The notes: a model not told the origin generated them from the letters alone. A DNA stretch of 64,000 bases from JBCBKU01 sp965267475 (GCA_965267475.1 OZ254079.1:3038001-3102000), one strand, 5' to 3'. Positions 36,718-45,905 are shown, counted from the first letter of the stretch. A program made the numbers and translations.

Positions 36718-37068
36718 TCACTTGGGCTTCTTCGTGGGCTTTGGTTTCAGTGTCTTCGCGTTTGCGACGGACCGCGCAAACCAGGCGGCCAATGCGGCCG
36801 GGTCGGCGAAAAGCGCTTCCGGAACAGGGGCATAGCCGCGCATGACCGCGCCGTATTGCCGGACCTCGCCCACATCGAAAGCGGCCCGGAAGGCATCCAG
36901 ATCCGCATCGGAAAACCGCAGCGCCATGACGCCGTCGGGATCCACAAAGGTGAACATGTTTCCGTTCATCGCCGTGTAAGGCATCTTCGCGCCTTTTCGC
37001 GACAGGCCGGCATGTGCCGCGATCAAGCGGTCATAGATTTCAAGAACGGCTTCCCGGTCGATGGGCAT
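36718..37068 (-). CDS. TfoX N-terminal-like small protein
   Basis: A 116-residue protein. The core MPYTAMNGNMFTFVDPDG, then ALRFSDADLDAF, resembles the TfoX N-terminal domain, and the C-terminus is basic (KTLKPKPTKKPK). Function is unknown; TfoX proteins modulate competence in other bacteria. Its ribosome site GAAAGG lies inside the right arm of a strong hairpin (37072-37124) between it and lysS, so translation may be controlled by RNA structure. Confidence 0.7.
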   Translation of the reverse strand: MPIDREAVLEIYDRLIAAHAGLSRKGAKMPYTAMNGNMFTFVDPDGVMALRFSDADLDAFRAAFDVGEVRQYGAVMRGYAPVPEALFADPAALAAWFARSVANAKTLKPKPTKKPK

Positions 37069-37071
37069 CGA

Positions 37072-37124
37072 GTGCGCCTTTCGGGGCGTGGGTTGGGCGG
37101 GTGGGCGCGCCCCGAAAGGCGCAC
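37072..37124 (-). promoter_or_regulatory. 17-base-pair hairpin between lysS and the TfoX-like gene
   Basis: The arms GTGCGCCTTTCGGGGCG (37072-37088) and CGCCCCGAAAGGCGCAC (37108-37124) are perfect complements around a 19-base loop. On the minus strand the hairpin starts four bases after the lysS stop and ends three bases before the next start codon. The ribosome site of that gene is within the stem. There is no T-run, so it is not a standard terminator. It may limit expression of the downstream gene or act as a partial terminator. Confidence 0.6.
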
Positions 37125-37128
37125 GCAA

Positions 37129-38709
37129 TCACGCTGCCAGCTTGCCCGCGAGACCCGCATCGATCAAGGCCACCGTCTCCTCGACGCCGTAAAGCGCGAT
37201 AAACCCACCGAACCGCGGGCCTTGAGACGCGCCCAGAAGCACTTCGTACAGCGCCTTGAACCAGTCCCGCAGCGGCTCGAACCCATGTTCCTTCCCAACG
37301 GCGAAGACCATCGACTGCAACGCTTCCGCGTCGAGCCCTCCGTCCCAGACCTTAAGACGCCCGGCCAGATCTTCCATCGCGGCCCGCTCGCGATCGTCAG
37401 GGGCCCGGAACGCCCGGGTCGGGGCCACGTGGTCGCGGAAATAGGCCACAGCAAAGCCCGCCGCCTGATCCAGATCGGGATGTGTTTCGGGCGAGGCACC
37501 CGGCGCATAGCGTTTGATGAAGCCCCAAAGCGCATCCTTGACTTCGGCTGCCGAGACACTGGCCAGGTTCAAGAGCATTGCAAATGGCACAACCATGTTC
37601 GAAGCTGGCACATCTGGCCCATGGATATGGAAAACAGGGTTTGCCAACTGCGCCTTCGCATCCTGATCGGGATAGGCCCGCAGCTGCTGATGGTATTCAT
37701 CCACCGCCTTCGGGATCACATCGAAGAACAGCCGCTTCGCCGTCTTCGGCTTTTGATACATGAAATACTGAAGGCTTTCCGGCGCCGCATAGGTCAGCCA
37801 TTCCTCCATCGAAAGGCCGTTCCCTTTCGACTTTGAAATCTTCTGACCGTGTTCGTCGTTGTAAAGCTCATAGGTGAAGGTCTCGGGCGGCTGCACGCCC
37901 AGCGCCCGGCAGATCTTGGTGGCCTGGGTGACACTGTCGATCAGGTCTTTCCCGGACATCTCATAGTCCACCTGAAGTGCAGCCCAGCGCAGTGCCCAAT
38001 CGGGCTTCCATTGCATCTTTACATGGCCGCCGGTTACCGGAACCTCGACGCGTTCCCCATCGGGTTCTTCATAAACGATCGTGCCCTTCGCGACGTTCCG
38101 CTCCAACGTCGGCACCTGTAAAACATGACCCGTCTTGGGCGAAATTGGCAGAAACGGCGAATATGTCGCCTGCCGCTCGGCCCCGAGGGTCGGCAGCATG
38201 ATCTCCATGATCTTTTCGAACCGTTCAAGCGCGCGCAAAAGCATCTCGTCGAACTGGCCCGAGGCATAATAGTCAGTCGACGACGCGAATTCGTACTCGA
38301 AGCCGTAGCTGTCCAGAAAAGACCGTAGTCGCGCGTTGTTATGGGCGCCAAAACTGTCGTGGGTGCCGAAGGGATCACGCACCTTGGTCAGCGGCAGATG
38401 CAAGTCTTGCGCCAAAGCATCCTGCATCGGCAGATTTGTCGGAACCTTCCGGAACCCGTCCATATCATCTGAAAAGCTCAGAAGTCTGGCGGGTATATCC
38501 GACATCATCTCGAATGCACGCTTGACCATCGTGGTCCGAGCCACTTCCTGAAACGTGCCAATATGCGGCAGGCCAGACGGGCCATACCCGGTCTGGAACA
38601 GGACATACCCTTTTTCCGGCGCGCCCTTCGCATAGCGTTTCAAGACCCGGCGCGCTTCTTCGAACGGCCAGGCTTTTGATTGCAGTGCGGCGTCGCGCAT
38701 CTCGGACAT
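37129..38709 (-). CDS. lysS: Lysyl-tRNA synthetase, class I
   Basis: A 526-residue class I LysRS, the archaeal-type enzyme kept by many Alphaproteobacteria in place of the class II form. The HIGH-like motif is GPSGLPHIGTFQEV near residue 45, and the KMSKS-like loop is QKISKSKGNGLSMEEWL near residue 288. The C-terminal anticodon-binding helices are complete. The gene stands divergent to the TerB-like gene with about 100 bases between. It is often named lysK in older annotation. Confidence 0.96.
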   Translation of the reverse strand: MSEMRDAALQSKAWPFEEARRVLKRYAKGAPEKGYVLFQTGYGPSGLPHIGTFQEVARTTMVKRAFEMMSDIPARLLSFSDDMDGFRKVPTNLPMQDALAQDLHLPLTKVRDPFGTHDSFGAHNNARLRSFLDSYGFEYEFASSTDYYASGQFDEMLLRALERFEKIMEIMLPTLGAERQATYSPFLPISPKTGHVLQVPTLERNVAKGTIVYEEPDGERVEVPVTGGHVKMQWKPDWALRWAALQVDYEMSGKDLIDSVTQATKICRALGVQPPETFTYELYNDEHGQKISKSKGNGLSMEEWLTYAAPESLQYFMYQKPKTAKRLFFDVIPKAVDEYHQQLRAYPDQDAKAQLANPVFHIHGPDVPASNMVVPFAMLLNLASVSAAEVKDALWGFIKRYAPGASPETHPDLDQAAGFAVAYFRDHVAPTRAFRAPDDRERAAMEDLAGRLKVWDGGLDAEALQSMVFAVGKEHGFEPLRDWFKALYEVLLGASQGPRFGGFIALYGVEETVALIDAGLAGKLAA

Positions 38710-38810
38710 CGGGGTCTTGCTCCCATTGCGTAAACAAGGCCCGCTTCCTATTGCCGCCCCCGGCTCAGGTCAATATTCTGCACCGCAACAAAACACGAAG
38801 GATCAATCCC

Positions 38811-39233
38811 TTGAACGATGTGCCCCATTCCTGGACCCCGCAGGACGCGCTGGTCGCGGTCATGATCGCCATTTCGGCCTCGGACGAGAATATCCGCACC
38901 TCCGAACTCGTGACGATCGAGCGGATCGTGAACCACCTGCCGGTCTTCGGCGGATATGACATCGACCGGATCTCGACGGTCGCCCAGACGGTGTTCGACC
39001 TGTTTGCCGTCGAAGAAGGCCTGGATGCGCTGTTTGGGCTCGTCCGCGCGGATCTGCCCGAAACGCTCAATGAAACGGCATATGCGCTGGCCTGCGATGT
39101 GGCGGCGGCGGACGGCACGCTTCTGGAGGCAGAGCTTCGGCTTCTCGAAGAGATCCGGTACGAGCTGAACATCGACCGCCTGCACGCCGCCGCCATCGAA
39201 CGGGGCGCACGGGCCCGGCACATCACCCAGTAG
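38811..39233 (+). CDS. TerB-like tellurite resistance domain protein
   Basis: A 140-residue helical protein of the TerB/DjlA-N family. VAVMIAISASDENIRTSEL and LACDVAAADGTLLEAELRLL are the paired acidic helix-turn segments typical of this domain, which can bind metal. TTG at 38811 is the best start (protein begins MNDVPHSWTPQDA), with GAAGGA nine bases upstream; no ATG gives a full domain. The function in non-tellurite contexts is unclear. No other ter genes are near. Confidence 0.82.
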   Translation: MNDVPHSWTPQDALVAVMIAISASDENIRTSELVTIERIVNHLPVFGGYDIDRISTVAQTVFDLFAVEEGLDALFGLVRADLPETLNETAYALACDVAAADGTLLEAELRLLEEIRYELNIDRLHAAAIERGARARHITQ

Positions 39234-39320
39234 ATCCGGCCGGGCTGGCCCTGTGGCTGGCACGTGGCCGGGTGCCCGCCGCCATGCTAGGCTCTTCTTT
39301 GTGCAGGACGGGAGGCAACC

Positions 39321-40286
39321 ATGGCGCGGAAAATCCACCGTTGCGACAGTCAGACGCTTTCGAAGGACATTTCGGGCAAGATCTATCTCGTCACCGGCGC
39401 GAATTCGGGCATCGGCCTGGAAACGGCGCGACAACTGGTTCTGCAGGGCGGCCACGTCGTGATGGCCTGCCGCCGTGTATCGGCGGGGACCGAAGCGGCA
39501 AAGAGCTTTGCCGGCCTTAAGGGCAGTTACGATGTGATCGAATGCGACCTCTCCGATCTGGCGTCGGTCAATCGGTGCGTCGATGCTGTCCTTAAGACCC
39601 ATGACCGTCTGGACGGGCTGATGTGCAACGCCGGAATGGTCAACATGGACAACACTGTCCACCTGACCGACGATGGGTTTGAGGTCACCATGGCCGCGAG
39701 CTTTTACGGTCATGTCCTGATGACCGAGCGGTTGCTGGATCGGCTCAAGGCCTCTGCACCTTCGCGGATTGGGCTCCTGTCATCGGTGATGCATGCCGGC
39801 ACACCGAAAAACCGTCCGCAAATCCATCTGGACGATATGGCTTTCCAGAACCGGCCCTACAACAACTTTGCGGCCTATGCCGAAGCCAAACTGGCCTTGG
39901 TTCTCTATGCCAGCGAACTTGCTGAACGACTTGAAGGGACGGGCGTCACGACAGCCTCTATCCATCCGGGTTGGGCGCGGTCGAATTTTGCCAGCGGCGG
40001 AAGCGTCCTGATCCGAGCCGTCATGACCGTCGCGCGCCCGCTATTTGCGATGTTCAACACTAGCGACACTAACGAGGATTCCGCGCAAACCTCGCTACAT
40101 GTGCTCTTGTCGGACAATGCGCCGAACCACAGCGGTGCCTATTTCAGCCAGTCCAGCATACTTTATCGCGATAAAGGGACCCGGGATGGCGGTTGGCCGA
40201 TGGCAAGCCCCAATCCCAACGCCCATGATCTCGAAACTGCGCGAAAGCTGGTGGCTCATGCGCGGGCCGCTGTGGGACTAGATTAG
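39321..40286 (+). CDS. Short-chain dehydrogenase/reductase
   Basis: A 321-residue SDR. The cofactor site is LVTGANSGIGLETARQL, the NAG motif MCNAGMV, and the catalytic pair lies in YAEAKLALVLYA (YxxxK). It is nearest in style to retinol-dehydrogenase or light-dependent-protochlorophyllide-reductase-like SDRs, based on the YLVTGANSGIG and ASIHPGWARSN segments. The substrate is unknown. GGGAGG precedes the ATG. Confidence 0.87.
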   Translation: MARKIHRCDSQTLSKDISGKIYLVTGANSGIGLETARQLVLQGGHVVMACRRVSAGTEAAKSFAGLKGSYDVIECDLSDLASVNRCVDAVLKTHDRLDGLMCNAGMVNMDNTVHLTDDGFEVTMAASFYGHVLMTERLLDRLKASAPSRIGLLSSVMHAGTPKNRPQIHLDDMAFQNRPYNNFAAYAEAKLALVLYASELAERLEGTGVTTASIHPGWARSNFASGGSVLIRAVMTVARPLFAMFNTSDTNEDSAQTSLHVLLSDNAPNHSGAYFSQSSILYRDKGTRDGGWPMASPNPNAHDLETARKLVAHARAAVGLD

Positions 40287-40330
40287 GCAACAGAAACCGC
40301 AACTTCTTCAAGAAAAGCAACAGGTTCAAC

Positions 40331-41230
40331 ATGGCGAAACTTGGATTTCTGGGCCTCGGAAAGATGGGGAACGGCATGGCCCAACGCCTGTTGGGAGCCG
40401 GTCACGATGTCGCGGTATGGAATCGATCACCTGGAAAGGCCGGCGCGCTTGAAGCCGCTGGGGCCAGGGTCGCCGCGTCGCCAAGTGATGCCGCAGAAAA
40501 CGCGGACGCGGTGTTCTCGATGGTGGCTGATGACCAAGCTTCTGACCGATGCTGGCAAGGTGACGACGGAGCCATGGGCGTATTGCAACCCGGTGCTTTC
40601 GTCATCGAGTGCTCAACCATTTCGCACGGCCAATGCGCAAAGCTGTCGGAAGAGGCCGGGGCTCGGGGCCTTCGCTATGTCGATTGTCCGGTGAACGGAC
40701 CGCCTGCCAGCGCGGCAAAGGGGGAATTGGTCCTTCTCGTCGGCGCAGATGCTGATGATCTGACCGCAGCCAAGCCGCTTCTCGAAGTAATTTCGAATTC
40801 GATTCTGCATTTTGGGCCGGTCGGTGCAGGCACGGCCTATAAGCTTCTGAACAATCTGCTGGGTGCGGTCCATATCGCAGCCGTGGCCGAGGCCGCTCAT
40901 GTGGCACGCACCCTTGGACTGGATATCGACACGACGGTGGCTGCCATCGAAAGTGGGCCCATCGGCAGCCCCCACACCAAACGCATGATCCGCCCGATGA
41001 TGGAGGGCCGACCGGCAGACAGTTTCGGTCTCGCAATTGGTCTTCGCGAGAAAGACGCGCGATATTGCCTGGCCATGGCCAAAAGCCTGGGATTGCACAT
41101 GTCCGTGGGTGAAGACGCCCATGCCTGGTATGACCAAGCTACGGCAGCGCACGGGGCCGATGACGACTCGCTCATGCTCGACACCATATCGGCACTCAAC
41201 GGCAAATTGCCCGGAAACACCACGGATTGA
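40331..41230 (+). CDS. 3-hydroxyisobutyrate-dehydrogenase-family oxidoreductase
   Basis: A 299-residue beta-hydroxyacid dehydrogenase. The N-terminal Rossmann motif is GFLGLGKMGNGMAQRLL, the substrate motif VDCPVNGPPASAAKGEL, and the catalytic lysine is in GAGTAYKLLNNLLG. Likely substrates are small 3-hydroxy acids, tartronate semialdehyde or succinic semialdehyde. It stands 44 bases after the SDR gene in the same direction. Confidence 0.88.
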   Translation: MAKLGFLGLGKMGNGMAQRLLGAGHDVAVWNRSPGKAGALEAAGARVAASPSDAAENADAVFSMVADDQASDRCWQGDDGAMGVLQPGAFVIECSTISHGQCAKLSEEAGARGLRYVDCPVNGPPASAAKGELVLLVGADADDLTAAKPLLEVISNSILHFGPVGAGTAYKLLNNLLGAVHIAAVAEAAHVARTLGLDIDTTVAAIESGPIGSPHTKRMIRPMMEGRPADSFGLAIGLREKDARYCLAMAKSLGLHMSVGEDAHAWYDQATAAHGADDDSLMLDTISALNGKLPGNTTD

Positions 41231-41302
41231 GCGCGCCTGAAGGTTGGGTTACCTGAGCATCGCGAACCCATGCCGACCCAGGACCCCGAAAGGATCGCGG
41301 GC

Positions 41303-41719
41303 ATGATCACTTATGTCACCCTTGGCGCCAATGATATTGCGCGGGCGAAGCGCTTTTACTCGTCGTTTTTGCCTGCGCTCGGCTACACGTTGGAAATCTA
41401 TCATGGCGATCTGAGCTATGCGCTGCCCGCCCGTCCGGGACAAACGGCACCGTCGCCGGAACTCTATGTGAAGTCGCCATACAACGGTGGCAAGGCCTCG
41501 GCTGGAAACGGCACAATGGTTGCCTTCGAGGCGCGTGATCAGAACCAGGTGCGCGCCCTTCACGCGGCGGCCCTTGCCGCGGGCGGTGCTGACGAGGGTC
41601 AGCCTGGATTTCGTGCGGATTACGGACCCAGGTTTTATGTGGGTTACCTACGGGATCCTGATGGGAACAAGATCGCGCTTTACTCCAGCAACCCCACCGA
41701 TCCGGGACGCGACGACTAG
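41303..41719 (+). CDS. VOC-family (glyoxalase-like) protein
   Basis: A 138-residue vicinal-oxygen-chelate protein. It begins MITYVTLGANDIARAKRFY, and the second half carries FRADYGPRFYVGYLRDPDGN, the usual DPDGN turn. The ATG at 41303 has AAAGGA before it; the frame opens at 41270 without a site. The substrate is unknown. It is convergent to dacB, 32 bases away. Confidence 0.85.
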   Translation: MITYVTLGANDIARAKRFYSSFLPALGYTLEIYHGDLSYALPARPGQTAPSPELYVKSPYNGGKASAGNGTMVAFEARDQNQVRALHAAALAAGGADEGQPGFRADYGPRFYVGYLRDPDGNKIALYSSNPTDPGRDD

Positions 41720-41751
41720 ACCGGTCCGACCTGGTCGCAGCCGGTCAGGGC

Positions 41752-43209
41752 TTACGCGTGATCGCGGATCCAGCGTCCGATCAACCGTTTCTGCAATGTG
41801 CGGGACCGGTTTCCCCAACTCCGCGCGCCCGGGGGTTTTTCGCGCTGTTCTGGGGCAATCGCATCGCGCCGGGCTGTATCTGCCGTTAGAATGGCAAAGA
41901 CCATCTCGCGGCCTCCCCTTGGCGGGTTGATGTATCCCGCCAGCGCGCTGACGAAGTTCAACGTCCCGGTTTTGGCAACTACAGCGGAACCGCCTGGCGC
42001 GTGGTCGCCCATGCGCACCGGTTTCAGGATTGGTTTGACGGCAGTATAGGCCTTGAGAGCCCGCACCAAATCAATCGGAGAGACCCGGCTGTCGTATCCC
42101 AGGCCGGAATGATCGACGAACCCGGCCGAGGTTGCCGCAAAGTTTCGACGAAGCCACCGGTTCATGATGGTCGCCGAGGCCTCCAATGACGTAGGCCGCC
42201 CCATCATCCGCGCCGTCGCGGCCAGTCCGATCCCCTCGGCGGTCAGATTGGTGGAAAACTTCAGCATCGACCGCGCCATGTCGGTCAAATGTGGGCTTTC
42301 ATGCACCCCGATGATCTGCCCATGGACCGGTCCAAGCATCGCCGGGCCTTTGCGAAGGACGATACCATGGGCGCGGGCGAGCGTTTGAAACACCTCGCCG
42401 CAATAAGCCGCCGGGCGTCTGACGGGCAGCCACCGCGCGCCTTCCCGGCCCAATGCGGCCTTGGCGACCGTCCAGCGGTCGACGCCTTCTGCCTGATGGT
42501 AGGTATAGACCGGAAAACGCCGTTCATCGGTGATTTCCATACGGGCTATGGCCACATCGGGGCGATGATTGCGGGACCGGGCCTGCATCGTGACGTCATA
42601 GCCCTTCGACCCGCGTTTCCATTCGAAGTGAACGCGGTTGTAATTCAGGTTCAGCCCGCTGATCGCCGGGTTATAGCCCACATGCGCCGGCTGATCGCCA
42701 TCGATGTGGGGCAGGTTCGGGAAATGCCCGGCATAGACCCGAAGTTGCCCTTCGACCTCGACCACGCCAGCGTCCTTCAACTGCGATGCAAGACTGGCCA
42801 ATGCGTCCGTGTCGAGGGACGGGTCGCCACCGCCCTGCAAGACCAGATCACCCTTCAACTTGCCATCCACAATGGGGCCCATCGCGATAAGCCGTGTTCG
42901 GAACCGGAAGTCCTGCCCCAGATGCTCTAGCCCATAGGCTGCCGTCAGGGCCTTGGTGACCGAGGCAGGCGGCATGGCCGCGGCTGCGTTGTACATCTCA
43001 AGAAACGCACCTGTGCGGGCATCGGCCACGGCAAAGGCAACATCGCCCCCAAGATTTGCCCCATCAACAAGCCGATCCGCCGGCAAGGGCGGAGGAAGGC
43101 GCACTTCGCCTGGGCGCGGCACAGGTCGCAGCGACGTCAACGGCGCCCCTGCAAGGGCACCGGTCGCGGCGCTGGCCATCAGGCCCGTCAGAAAAAGTCG
43201 TCGTTTCAT
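41752..43209 (-). CDS. dacB: D-alanyl-D-alanine carboxypeptidase/endopeptidase (PBP4 type)
   Basis: Periplasmic low-molecular-mass class C penicillin-binding protein of 485 residues. The three active-site motifs are SVTK (in PPASVTKALTA), STN (in KFSTNLTAEG) and KTG (in VVAKTGTLNFVSA). The N-terminus KRRLFLTGLMASAATGALAG looks like a twin-arginine signal. It trims peptidoglycan cross-links. An ATG at 43221 would add four residues. It is the last gene of an operon with nadD and the aldo/keto reductase. Confidence 0.92.
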   Translation of the reverse strand: MKRRLFLTGLMASAATGALAGAPLTSLRPVPRPGEVRLPPPLPADRLVDGANLGGDVAFAVADARTGAFLEMYNAAAAMPPASVTKALTAAYGLEHLGQDFRFRTRLIAMGPIVDGKLKGDLVLQGGGDPSLDTDALASLASQLKDAGVVEVEGQLRVYAGHFPNLPHIDGDQPAHVGYNPAISGLNLNYNRVHFEWKRGSKGYDVTMQARSRNHRPDVAIARMEITDERRFPVYTYHQAEGVDRWTVAKAALGREGARWLPVRRPAAYCGEVFQTLARAHGIVLRKGPAMLGPVHGQIIGVHESPHLTDMARSMLKFSTNLTAEGIGLAATARMMGRPTSLEASATIMNRWLRRNFAATSAGFVDHSGLGYDSRVSPIDLVRALKAYTAVKPILKPVRMGDHAPGGSAVVAKTGTLNFVSALAGYINPPRGGREMVFAILTADTARRDAIAPEQREKPPGARSWGNRSRTLQKRLIGRWIRDHA

Positions 43210-43312
43210 CCCGGCAGACATCGCGGCGATTAAACTTAGCTCACTGTTTCACACAAGCATCCAATTGCGGCCAATCACTGTTAATTGTGTGACCGTTGAA
43301 GGCAAGTCGCAG

Positions 43313-43924
43313 TCAGCGCACCCACTCGCCCCGCGCACGGATCTCGCTGGACGAGACATTCACCATCGGGACGTTAACAAAACACCAAGCCGGGGCTTCC
43401 AACGTACTGAGCCTGGCGGCCTCGCGCCCGCGCAGCCTGTACGGGGCAAAAACCCCTGCTGCCACGGATTTGCGGGCCGAAACGCGTTGCCCGGGACGCG
43501 CCAGAACGCCAATTGGCACATGCTCCATGATCCAGCGCCACCGGTCCCACTGGTGGAAACCGGCCAGATTGTCAGCCCCCATGAGCCAGACGAAATGCAC
43601 CCCCGGGTAGCGTTTCAGCATCACCTTCAACGTCTGCGCGGTATAACGCGTTCCGATTCGCGCCTCGATATCGCTGACCTTGATTTTCGGGCTTTGGATC
43701 AGCTTTTCGGCTGCGCTCACACGCCGGTCCATCGGCGCCGGTCCCTCGGATTTCAACGGGTTGCCGGGCGACACCAGCCACCACACCTGATCCAGACGAA
43801 ACCGCTTTAATGCTTCGCGGGAAATATGGACATGGCCACGATGGGGTGGGTCAAAGGACCCGCCCAACAAGCCGATACGCTGACCGGCCCGCGCCACGGG
43901 CAGACCAGTTCGGCCTGCCGTCAT
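43313..43924 (-). CDS. nadD: Nicotinate-nucleotide adenylyltransferase
   Basis: Enzyme of NAD biosynthesis that joins nicotinate mononucleotide and ATP. The nucleotidyltransferase motif GGSFDPPHRGHVHIS lies near the N-terminus, and the C-terminal NVSSSEIRARG is the second motif. VWLMGADNLAGFHQW is also typical. The ATG at 43924 overlaps the stop of the aldo/keto reductase (ATGA), indicating coupling. Length is 203 residues. Confidence 0.94.
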   Translation of the reverse strand: MTAGRTGLPVARAGQRIGLLGGSFDPPHRGHVHISREALKRFRLDQVWWLVSPGNPLKSEGPAPMDRRVSAAEKLIQSPKIKVSDIEARIGTRYTAQTLKVMLKRYPGVHFVWLMGADNLAGFHQWDRWRWIMEHVPIGVLARPGQRVSARKSVAAGVFAPYRLRGREAARLSTLEAPAWCFVNVPMVNVSSSEIRARGEWVR

Positions 43925-44952
43925 ACTTCTTCCGATGACCGCGCCCAAAGGTTCAACGCTTCATCAGTGGCGTATTTGTCGATTTCGGCCAGTTCATCCT
44001 CGGTAAAGGTCAGGTTCGCCGCCGCGCCCGCGCAATCCGCGATCTGTTCGACTTTTGAGGCACCGATCAGCGCCGTGGTGATTGCGTCGTCCCGCAGGAC
44101 CCAGGCCAAGGCCATCTGGGCCAATGTCTGACCGCGCGATGCCGCAATCTCGTTCAGCACACGAACCTTTGCGATCACGCCGTCAGTCATCGTATCAGGG
44201 TTCAGCGACTTGCCCTGGCTGGCGCGGCTGCCCTCGGGCGTGCCCTTCAGATACTTGTTGGTCAAAATGCCCTGCGCCAGCGGCGTGAAGGCAATCGCGC
44301 CCACACCCAGATCGACCAGCGTGTCCTTCAGCCCGTCACGTTCCACCCAGCGGTTCAGCATGTTGTAAGACGGCTGATGGATCAGGCAGGGCGTGCCAAG
44401 GTCATTCAGGATCGCCACAGCCTCGCGCGTGCGCTGCGAATTATAGGACGAGATCCCCGCATAAATCGCTTTGCCCGAACGCACAATCTGATCCAAGGCG
44501 CCCATCGTCTCTTCCAGCGGTGTTTCGGGGTCAAACCGGTGGGAATAGAAGATATCGACATAGTCGAGCCCCATGCGCTTCAACGACGCATCGCAGGACG
44601 CGATCAGGTACTTCCGGCTGCCGAACTCGCCATAAGGACCGTCATACATCTTGTATCCAGCCTTGGAGGATATGATCAGTTCGTCCCGATACCCCCGGAA
44701 GTCGGTCTTCAGGATCTCGCCAAACGCCTCTTCCGCGGATCCCGGCGGCGGTCCGTAATTGTTGGCCAGATCGAAATGGGTAATCCCAAGGTCAAAGGCT
44801 TGTCGGCAAAGCTGACGCTTCAACTCATGTGGCGTGTCGCCCCCGAAATTGTGCCAAAGACCCAGAGATATGACAGGCAGCTTCAATCCGGATCGACCGC
44901 AGCGTCGATAAACCATCGTGTCGTACCGCGTTTCGGCGGGGGTGTATGTCAT
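43921..44952 (-). CDS. Aldo/keto reductase (YghZ/GAP-reductase type)
   Basis: A 343-residue NADPH-dependent reductase. It has the catalytic set spread in FDLANNYG (Asp, Tyr), ISSKAGYKM (Lys) and FYSHRFD (His). The order resembles E. coli YghZ, which reduces L-glyceraldehyde 3-phosphate and methylglyoxal. AGGAGGA lies before the ATG at 44952. It is the first gene of the operon with nadD and dacB, a link likely based on neighbourhood rather than function. Confidence 0.9.
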   Translation of the reverse strand: MTYTPAETRYDTMVYRRCGRSGLKLPVISLGLWHNFGGDTPHELKRQLCRQAFDLGITHFDLANNYGPPPGSAEEAFGEILKTDFRGYRDELIISSKAGYKMYDGPYGEFGSRKYLIASCDASLKRMGLDYVDIFYSHRFDPETPLEETMGALDQIVRSGKAIYAGISSYNSQRTREAVAILNDLGTPCLIHQPSYNMLNRWVERDGLKDTLVDLGVGAIAFTPLAQGILTNKYLKGTPEGSRASQGKSLNPDTMTDGVIAKVRVLNEIAASRGQTLAQMALAWVLRDDAITTALIGASKVEQIADCAGAAANLTFTEDELAEIDKYATDEALNLWARSSEEV

Positions 44953-45043
44953 GGGGCGCGTCCTCCTGTCTGGCGGGATAGACCAAGCCATCGGAAGGGT
45001 CAAAGCGCCATGCCCGTTGTTCGAATATTGGGTCTGGGGGAAG

Positions 45044-45625
45044 ACCGGTCCCCCGTGACCGATAGGACAGTCTTGGTCACGGGGGTCTGGTCGTTATGCA
45101 GGTTCGTGCGGCGTCAGAGATTGGGACAGAAAACGCCACCCTGCGGAACCGGTTGCTGGACAGTGCCGCGTGCGAGACGGCGCATAACCGGGTGAGTGCG
45201 GGTCACCTGGACAGGGCGACCCTTGGACATTGCTCGTGTGAGGCGAGCGCTGCGGAGAAACTGAATATGTGTGCGGGCTGCCGACCGTCCGGTGTGTGAG
45301 GCGCCATTGGACAGATGGCGCGAAATGCGGAGTACTGGAACGGACGGCCAGGCAGCCATTTGTCCAGGACCGGTCGGCAGACATGGGCCGGTCGCGGACG
45401 GAGTGATATGAGTGCGGGCGAGGATCACCGGGGCATCTCGTTTGAGGATGCGTTCGAGGCCACGGTGACCGGAACATGTGCATCGGCGTGGCGCAGCGTG
45501 GCGCGGCGCAACTCTCCACCGAAGGCACGTTCGAAATCCGAGCGCAAAGCGCGGGCCGAGTTCTTGGCGGCAGAGGACAGGGCCGCCTTGGACAAGGACA
45601 TGTCCGCATCCCGATGAGCACGGAC
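45044..45625 (+). ncRNA. Candidate structured RNA: array of stem-loops carrying GGACAG loops
   Basis: GGACAG occurs six times on the plus strand (first base at 45065, 45124, 45158, 45209, 45309, 45575), with four more GGACA copies (45225, 45590, 45596, 45622). Four copies sit exactly in hairpin loops: stem 45044-45060/45075-45091; stem 45200-45207/45215-45222 and stem 45301-45307/45315-45321, both with the 7-base loop TGGACAG; and stem 45566-45571/45582-45587. Two more lie in longer loops (45110-45114/45133-45137 and 45149-45154/45186-45191). This resembles RNAs that offer repeated GGA loops to a protein, such as CsrB/RsmZ. The strand and the function are inferred; no promoter or terminator was identified. 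Confidence 0.45.
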
Positions 45626-45796
45626 AAGGCGCGCACTAAACAACTGTATAACTCTTACCATTGTGAGCCCTCCGTAGCGCTCAGGTTGCGTATCCGTCAG
45701 CGCTGCGGGGAGACGTAGACCCGATGGCGTGCTGACAAACCCAATGAAGCCCAAGTTGCGGCACGTCTCTATGCGCTGGTGGGTGGAATGCGCGCC

Positions 45797-45905
45797 TTTC
45801 CACCCTGGGTAGGACGCGAAAAACCAAGGTTTTAAGGCTTTTGGCCGATTGTTGCGGTTTGGTACCCTGGGTGGAAATAGACCCCTCCGACATAGAACCC
45901 AGGGT
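45797..45905. promoter_or_regulatory. Three ACCC(A/T)GGGT boxes upstream of the LuxR-type regulator
   Basis: The dyad core occurs at 45802-45810, 45864-45872 and 45897-45905. The first two lie in a larger inverted repeat, TTTCCACCCTGGGTA (45797-45811) and TACCCTGGGTGGAAA (45863-45877), which match in all but the centre base. They lie 164-267 bases before the regulator start. They may be binding sites for that regulator or another; they are also able to pair as RNA. Confidence 0.5.

Noticed and set aside
45315..45617. Plus-strand open frame of 100 codons inside the GGACAG region
   Set aside because: It starts in the right arm of a hairpin without a ribosome site and has no recognisable domain; kept only as an alternative to the RNA hypothesis.
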